Source: Nocardioides sp. LHD-245
GTDB taxonomy: Bacteria; Actinomycetota; Actinomycetes; Propionibacteriales; Nocardioidaceae
Assembly: GCF_030929495.1 (NCBI RefSeq)
Contig: NZ_JAVFWN010000002.1
Span: 452,176 to 516,175 of the forward strand
DNA length: 64,000 nt
Reading direction: 5' to 3'
Part shown: piece after piece, positions 60,387 through 64,000 of the stretch
Position numbering within the stretch: the first letter of the stretch is position 1
How the letters are laid out: every line of letters begins with the position of its first letter
Notes under the pieces: generated by a model
Seen by the model: only the letters and a program-made list of their open reading frames with translations
What the model was told of the DNA's origin: nothing
Database searches by the model: none
Made by a program: the position numbers and the translations under genes

Positions 60387-62714
60387 ATGCTCAGTGACGT
60401 CCTGGTGATCGAGCTCGGCGGCCGGCTGGCCACGGCGTACGCCGGGCGGCTGCTGCGCGACCTCGGCGCGACCGTGGCACTGGTCGAGCCCCACGACGGC
60501 GACCCTCGTCGCGTCGACCAGCCCGCCTACGCGGAGTACCTCCACGGTGGCAAGCAGTCGGTCACCGAGCCTGCCCTGCCGCGGCTCGTGGAGCGCGCCG
60601 ACGTCGTCCTCCACGACGACGATCCGGCCACGCTGGCGCTGGTGGGGACGATCCGAGCGGCCAACCCCGCGATCGCGACCGTCGCGGTCTCCGACTACGG
60701 GCTCGACGGCCCGCTCGCCGGCACGCCCGCGACCGAGCTCACGCTGCAGGCGGAGGCGGGCATCTGCATCGTGCACAACACCGGCGACCGGCCGGTCGTC
60801 CAGGCCGGCACCGACCTGGGCGAGCTCGCCGCCGGCGCCGCGGCCGCGCAGGCCGTCGCGACCGCACTGCTCTCCGGCGACGCCGGCGCGGCACGGGTGG
60901 CCGCGGACGTGTCGGTGTTCGAGGCGATCGTCGGCCTGCTCCAGTACCCGTGGCTGTTCGAGAGCATCGAGCACCATCCGCCCTATCCGACACCGCAGGC
61001 ACCGGTGCCCGGCATCGAGCGGGCTGCCGACGGGTGGGTGTGCGTCGTCAGCGTCACCGGTCCGCAGTGGAAGGACTTCAAGGCCCTCGCCGGCGTGCCC
61101 GAGCTGGAGGACGCGCGGTTCGACATGCTCACACCGCGGGTCGTGCTCGCCGACGAGGTGACACCCCTGGTGCGGCGCTTCACCGAGCGGCACTCGGTCG
61201 CCGACCTCGTCGAGCTCGGTGCCGCCAACCGCGTGCCGATGGCGCCGGTCGCCACCCCCGCCACGATGACCTCGCTGCCGCCGTACCGCGACCGGGGCAC
61301 CTTCGTCCCGCAGGCCTCCGGCCACGGGGTCCGGCCGCGGCCGCCCTTCCGGGCCGCGGCACTGCGCTGGGCCGCCGAGCCGCTCGTCGACGTCGGCGCG
61401 GACGACGACCCGGACCGGCTCCCCGAGCGCCGCGCCCGGATCCCCGTCCATGCCGAGGCGAGCGGCGAGCTGCCGCTCGCCGGGCTGAAGGTGCTGGAGT
61501 TCGGCACCTTCCAGGCCGGACCGATCGTGACGGCCAACCTGGCCGCGCTCGGCGCCGAGGTCATCAAGGTCGAGGCGGTCAACCGTCCCGACCTGATCCG
61601 GCTGGCCGGGCCACCGCTGACCGTCGACCGCTCCTGGGAGCGCTACGCCTCGTTCGCCGCGGTCAACCTCGGCAAGCGGGAGGTGACGGTCGACCTGGCG
61701 ACGCCCCAGGGGCTGGACATCGCTCGCCGGCTGGTGACGGAGGCGGACGTCGTCCTCGAGAACTTCCTGCCCCGGGTGCTCGACGAGCGCGGCCTGGACT
61801 ACGACGGGGTCCGCGCCCTCAACCCCGACGTGCTTTTGCTCCGGATGCCGTCGTGGGGACTCGACGGCCCGTGGCGCGACCGCCCCGGCTTCACCTACAC
61901 GGTCAACGCCGCCAGCGGCCTGGCGGAGCTGACCGGCTATCCCGACGGCGAGCCGCTGATCACCGGCACCATCGTCGACCCGTTCGCCGCCATGATCGCC
62001 ACGACCGTCGCGCTCGCCGCGATCCGCCACCGGGTGCAGACCGGCACCGGCGGCCAGGTCGAGATCCCGCTGTGCGACGCCGCCGCCCAGCTCGCGGCAC
62101 GCTCGGTCATCGAGTGGTCGGCGACAGGCGTGGCCGCCACCCGATCCGGCAACCGCTGCCAAGGCACGGGCCCGCGCAACATCTACCGCTGCGCCGACGG
62201 CGGCCACGTCGCCATCGACGCGGAGTCCGACCGCGCCTGGCAGGCCCTGGCCGGGACGCCCTTGGCCGAGGACTGGGCGAGCGACCCCGCCGTCGCCGCG
62301 GCGGAGGCGCGGGCCGAGCGGCTCGCCGAGCTCGACGGACTGCTCGCCGAGGCATGCGGTCGCTCGCGCGCCGCCGACGTGGTGACGACGCTGCGCGCGG
62401 CCGGCGTCCCGGCGGCCCCCGTCGAGACCGGCGCGGGCGCCGTCGACCATCCTCAGCTGCAGGCCCGCCGGCGCATCGTCGAGCTCGACCACGCCGTGCT
62501 GGGCCGGCAGCGCTATGTCGCCTCCCCCGCCCGGTTCACCGACGGCCCGCGTGCGGTCCCGCGCGGCGGGCCGCCGCTGTTCGGGGAGCACAGTCACGAG
62601 ATCCTGCGCGAGCTCGGCCTGACCGCGGCGGAGATCGCCGCACTGGAGGCCGACAAGCTGGTCGGCGACTCGCCCTTCGACCTCCCCTACGAGGGGAAAG
62701 CCGCCACCGGATGA
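60387..62714 (+). CDS. CaiB/BaiF CoA-transferase, two domains fused in tandem
   Basis: A 775-residue protein, twice the usual length. Domain 1 (about 1-350) begins DVLVIELGGRLATAYAGRLL; domain 2 (about 372-760) begins LKVLEFGTFQAGPIVTANLA. The catalytic Asp expected in the S-x-x-D helix is Asp in domain 2 (EIPLCDAA) but Glu in domain 1 (DVSVFEA), so probably only the second half transfers CoA. Fused CaiB proteins are known in actinobacterial cholesterol and bile-acid clusters. CoA transfer between acids would spare ATP. GAGGAGACGCG precedes the ATG. Confidence 0.88.
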   Translation: MLSDVLVIELGGRLATAYAGRLLRDLGATVALVEPHDGDPRRVDQPAYAEYLHGGKQSVTEPALPRLVERADVVLHDDDPATLALVGTIRAANPAIATVAVSDYGLDGPLAGTPATELTLQAEAGICIVHNTGDRPVVQAGTDLGELAAGAAAAQAVATALLSGDAGAARVAADVSVFEAIVGLLQYPWLFESIEHHPPYPTPQAPVPGIERAADGWVCVVSVTGPQWKDFKALAGVPELEDARFDMLTPRVVLADEVTPLVRRFTERHSVADLVELGAANRVPMAPVATPATMTSLPPYRDRGTFVPQASGHGVRPRPPFRAAALRWAAEPLVDVGADDDPDRLPERRARIPVHAEASGELPLAGLKVLEFGTFQAGPIVTANLAALGAEVIKVEAVNRPDLIRLAGPPLTVDRSWERYASFAAVNLGKREVTVDLATPQGLDIARRLVTEADVVLENFLPRVLDERGLDYDGVRALNPDVLLLRMPSWGLDGPWRDRPGFTYTVNAASGLAELTGYPDGEPLITGTIVDPFAAMIATTVALAAIRHRVQTGTGGQVEIPLCDAAAQLAARSVIEWSATGVAATRSGNRCQGTGPRNIYRCADGGHVAIDAESDRAWQALAGTPLAEDWASDPAVAAAEARAERLAELDGLLAEACGRSRAADVVTTLRAAGVPAAPVETGAGAVDHPQLQARRRIVELDHAVLGRQRYVASPARFTDGPRAVPRGGPPLFGEHSHEILRELGLTAAEIAALEADKLVGDSPFDLPYEGKAATG

Positions 62715-63886
62715 GTACGACGGCCACCGACCCGCTCTGGACCCGGCCGTATCTGGTCACCGTCGCCGCGACCTGCCTCGTCTTCGTCTCGGTCGGCGTC
62801 ACGATCCCGCTGCTGCCGTTCGTGGTCACCGACCGGTTCGACGGCACGGCGCTGACCGTCGGCCTGGTGTTCGGCGCGTCGGCGGTCGCCGCGATCGCCG
62901 CGCGACCGTGGCTCGGCCCGCTGGGTGATCGCCGCGGGCGTCGCCTGCTCCTGATCGCGGGCACCGTGGTCGCCGCCGCCGGCCTGATCGGCCACCTGCT
63001 GGCCGGCAGCATCGCCGCGATGGTCGCGGCCCGGCTGGTGCTCGGCCTCGGGCAGGCCGGCGTGATGGTCGCCGCGACGACGCTGGCCCTGGACCTGGCG
63101 CCCGCGGGGCGGCACGGCGAGGCGTCCAGCTACCTGTTCATCGCGGTCAACGGCGGACTGGGCACCGGACCGATCCTCGGCGAGCTGCTGGCGCGGGCCG
63201 ATACCGAGGTGGCCTGGCTGGGTGCAGCGGCGACCTGCCTGCTGGCGGGCCTGCTGGCGCTGTCGCTGCCGGCAGTCCGCCACCACGTCGCCGACGGCGG
63301 GCCGGTCGCGGCGACCTATGGTCCCGCGCTGCGCACCGGTGCGCTGGCGGGGCTGGGGACCCTGGGCTTCGCCGGCTTCCTCGCCATGGTGCCGCTCTAC
63401 GCCGCCGAGCTCGACATGGCGCACACCTCGCTGATCTTCATCCTGGCCTCGGGGACCGTCGTCGCGGTCCGGGTGGTGGCCGCCAAGGTGCCCGACCGGC
63501 TCGGCCCGCGGCCGGTGGCGCGGACCTCGTTCCTGACCCTGGCCGGCGGCTTCACCCTGATGGCGCTGTGGGTCAGTCCCACAGGACTGGTCGTCGGCAC
63601 CGTCATCATGGCCGCCGGCCTGTCGTTGCTCGTGCCGTCGCTGGTGCTCCACGCCACCGAGGGGGTCTCCGAGGGCGAGGAGACGCGCCGGATGAGCGCA
63701 TTCACGGTCTTCCTCGACCTCGGCGCAGCGCTCGGACCGAGCGCGCTCGGCCTGGTAGCCGCGGCGACGACGTACCAGAACGCGTTCCTGCTCTGCACCG
63801 GTACGGCGCTGCTCGGCCTGGCGCTGCTGCTCGCGTGGGTGCCGCGCCGCCACGTGCTCCGGGCCGAGCCGGCCGGCTGCCCCTAG
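62711..63886 (+). CDS. MFS transporter
   Basis: A 391-residue membrane protein with about 12 helices. GPLGDRRGRRLLL (about 69-81) is the MFS motif A between helices 2 and 3, and LGLGQAGVMVAA and AVNGGLGTGPILGE (motif C-like) follow in helices 4-5. It is a DHA1-like drug:proton antiporter type, so export of a pathway acid or toxic intermediate is more likely than uptake. The ATG overlaps the CaiB stop (ATGA), which makes it the last gene of this operon. Confidence 0.88.
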   Translation: MSTTATDPLWTRPYLVTVAATCLVFVSVGVTIPLLPFVVTDRFDGTALTVGLVFGASAVAAIAARPWLGPLGDRRGRRLLLIAGTVVAAAGLIGHLLAGSIAAMVAARLVLGLGQAGVMVAATTLALDLAPAGRHGEASSYLFIAVNGGLGTGPILGELLARADTEVAWLGAAATCLLAGLLALSLPAVRHHVADGGPVAATYGPALRTGALAGLGTLGFAGFLAMVPLYAAELDMAHTSLIFILASGTVVAVRVVAAKVPDRLGPRPVARTSFLTLAGGFTLMALWVSPTGLVVGTVIMAAGLSLLVPSLVLHATEGVSEGEETRRMSAFTVFLDLGAALGPSALGLVAAATTYQNAFLLCTGTALLGLALLLAWVPRRHVLRAEPAGCP

Positions 63887-63903
63887 CGATCCTTGGTCGC
63901 TAG
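63883..63903 (+). terminator. Hairpin at the end of the catabolic cluster
   Basis: CTAGCGA (63883-63889), 7-base loop, TCGCTAG (63897-63903). The stem contains the TAG stop of the MFS gene. Confidence 0.6.
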
Positions 63904-63926
63904 AACTCCGACGTCGGTCTTGAGTT

Positions 63927-64000
63927 TCAGGCGGCGGTTCCCAGGCGCGCGTGGTCGAGATAGCCGTTGACGTGACGGTCGACGACGGCGAGTGCCCGTT
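63927..64000 (-). CDS. C-terminal end of an unidentified protein, cut by the window edge
   Basis: Reading leftward from the edge, an open frame gives ALAVVDRHVNGYLDHARLGTAA and stops at TGA 63929-63927. Only about 24 residues are visible, with normal codon use but no recognisable motif, so the family cannot be named. Confidence 0.3.
   Translation of the reverse strand, partial: RALAVVDRHVNGYLDHARLGTAA

Noticed and set aside
59493..62597. A very long open frame on the minus strand (over 1000 codons) opposite the hydratase and CaiB genes
   Set aside because: It is composition-driven: GC-rich third positions keep the antisense frame open. It has no motifs, is rich in Arg/Gly/Asp/Val-type codons, and the plus strand encodes clear enzymes.

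Overview
The window comes from a high-GC actinobacterium, most likely Nocardioidaceae (Nocardioides, Pimelobacter or a relative). The order UDP-glucose pyrophosphorylase, 5-formyltetrahydrofolate cyclo-ligase, Ruc-like zinc-ribbon protein, SAF-domain protein, MscL is an actinobacterial core arrangement. Many genes appear leaderless: an actinobacterial -10 hexamer (nAnnnT) lies 6-7 nt before the ATG or GTG. The genus is inferred from gene content only.

Positions 1-7509 are core chromosome: a UDP-glucose pyrophosphorylase fragment, folate salvage, a secreted penicillin-acylase-like hydrolase, a zinc-ribbon protein behind a CIRCE operator, a CpaB-like SAF protein, MscL, a small conserved protein, an LCP cell-wall ligase and tRNA-Arg(CCU). 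Two convergent genes here end inside an inverted array of 22-bp repeats that supplies both stop codons.

Positions 7510-9336 look like a decayed integration scar directly behind the tRNA: the 3' end of a threonine-dehydrogenase-like gene, a frameshifted LLM-class oxidoreductase and a short tyrosine-recombinase relic.

Positions 9337-63886 form one very large catabolic cluster with about 45 genes. It encodes a Rieske dioxygenase (alpha, beta, ferredoxins, reductase), dihydrodiol-type SDRs, a LigB-type extradiol dioxygenase, a C-C bond hydrolase, an ACMSD-like decarboxylase, three CoA ligases, five acyl-CoA dehydrogenases, enoyl-CoA hydratases, two MaoC proteins, CaiB-type enzymes including an alpha-methylacyl-CoA racemase, three kinase-like phosphotransferases, alcohol dehydrogenases, two flavin hydroxylases, a branched-chain-amino-acid-type ABC importer and an MFS exporter. 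Together they could import an aromatic or alicyclic carboxylic acid, activate it to CoA, trim a (probably methyl-branched or hydroxylated) side chain, dihydroxylate and cleave the ring. The actual substrate cannot be read from the sequence.

The main discovery is regulatory. Fourteen copies of a 17-bp palindrome (about GTTCCA-N5-TGGAAC, IclR type) sit in front of essentially every operon of the cluster. The distance from the palindrome centre to the first base of the -10 hexamer is 38 bp (39 in two cases), so each is centred near -51. This suggests one IclR-family activator (two candidates are encoded, at 28082 and 50515) controls the whole cluster. A second, TetR-type box (GAACG-W-TCGYTC) overlaps three of the same promoters and probably gives repression by the TetR protein encoded at 16969.
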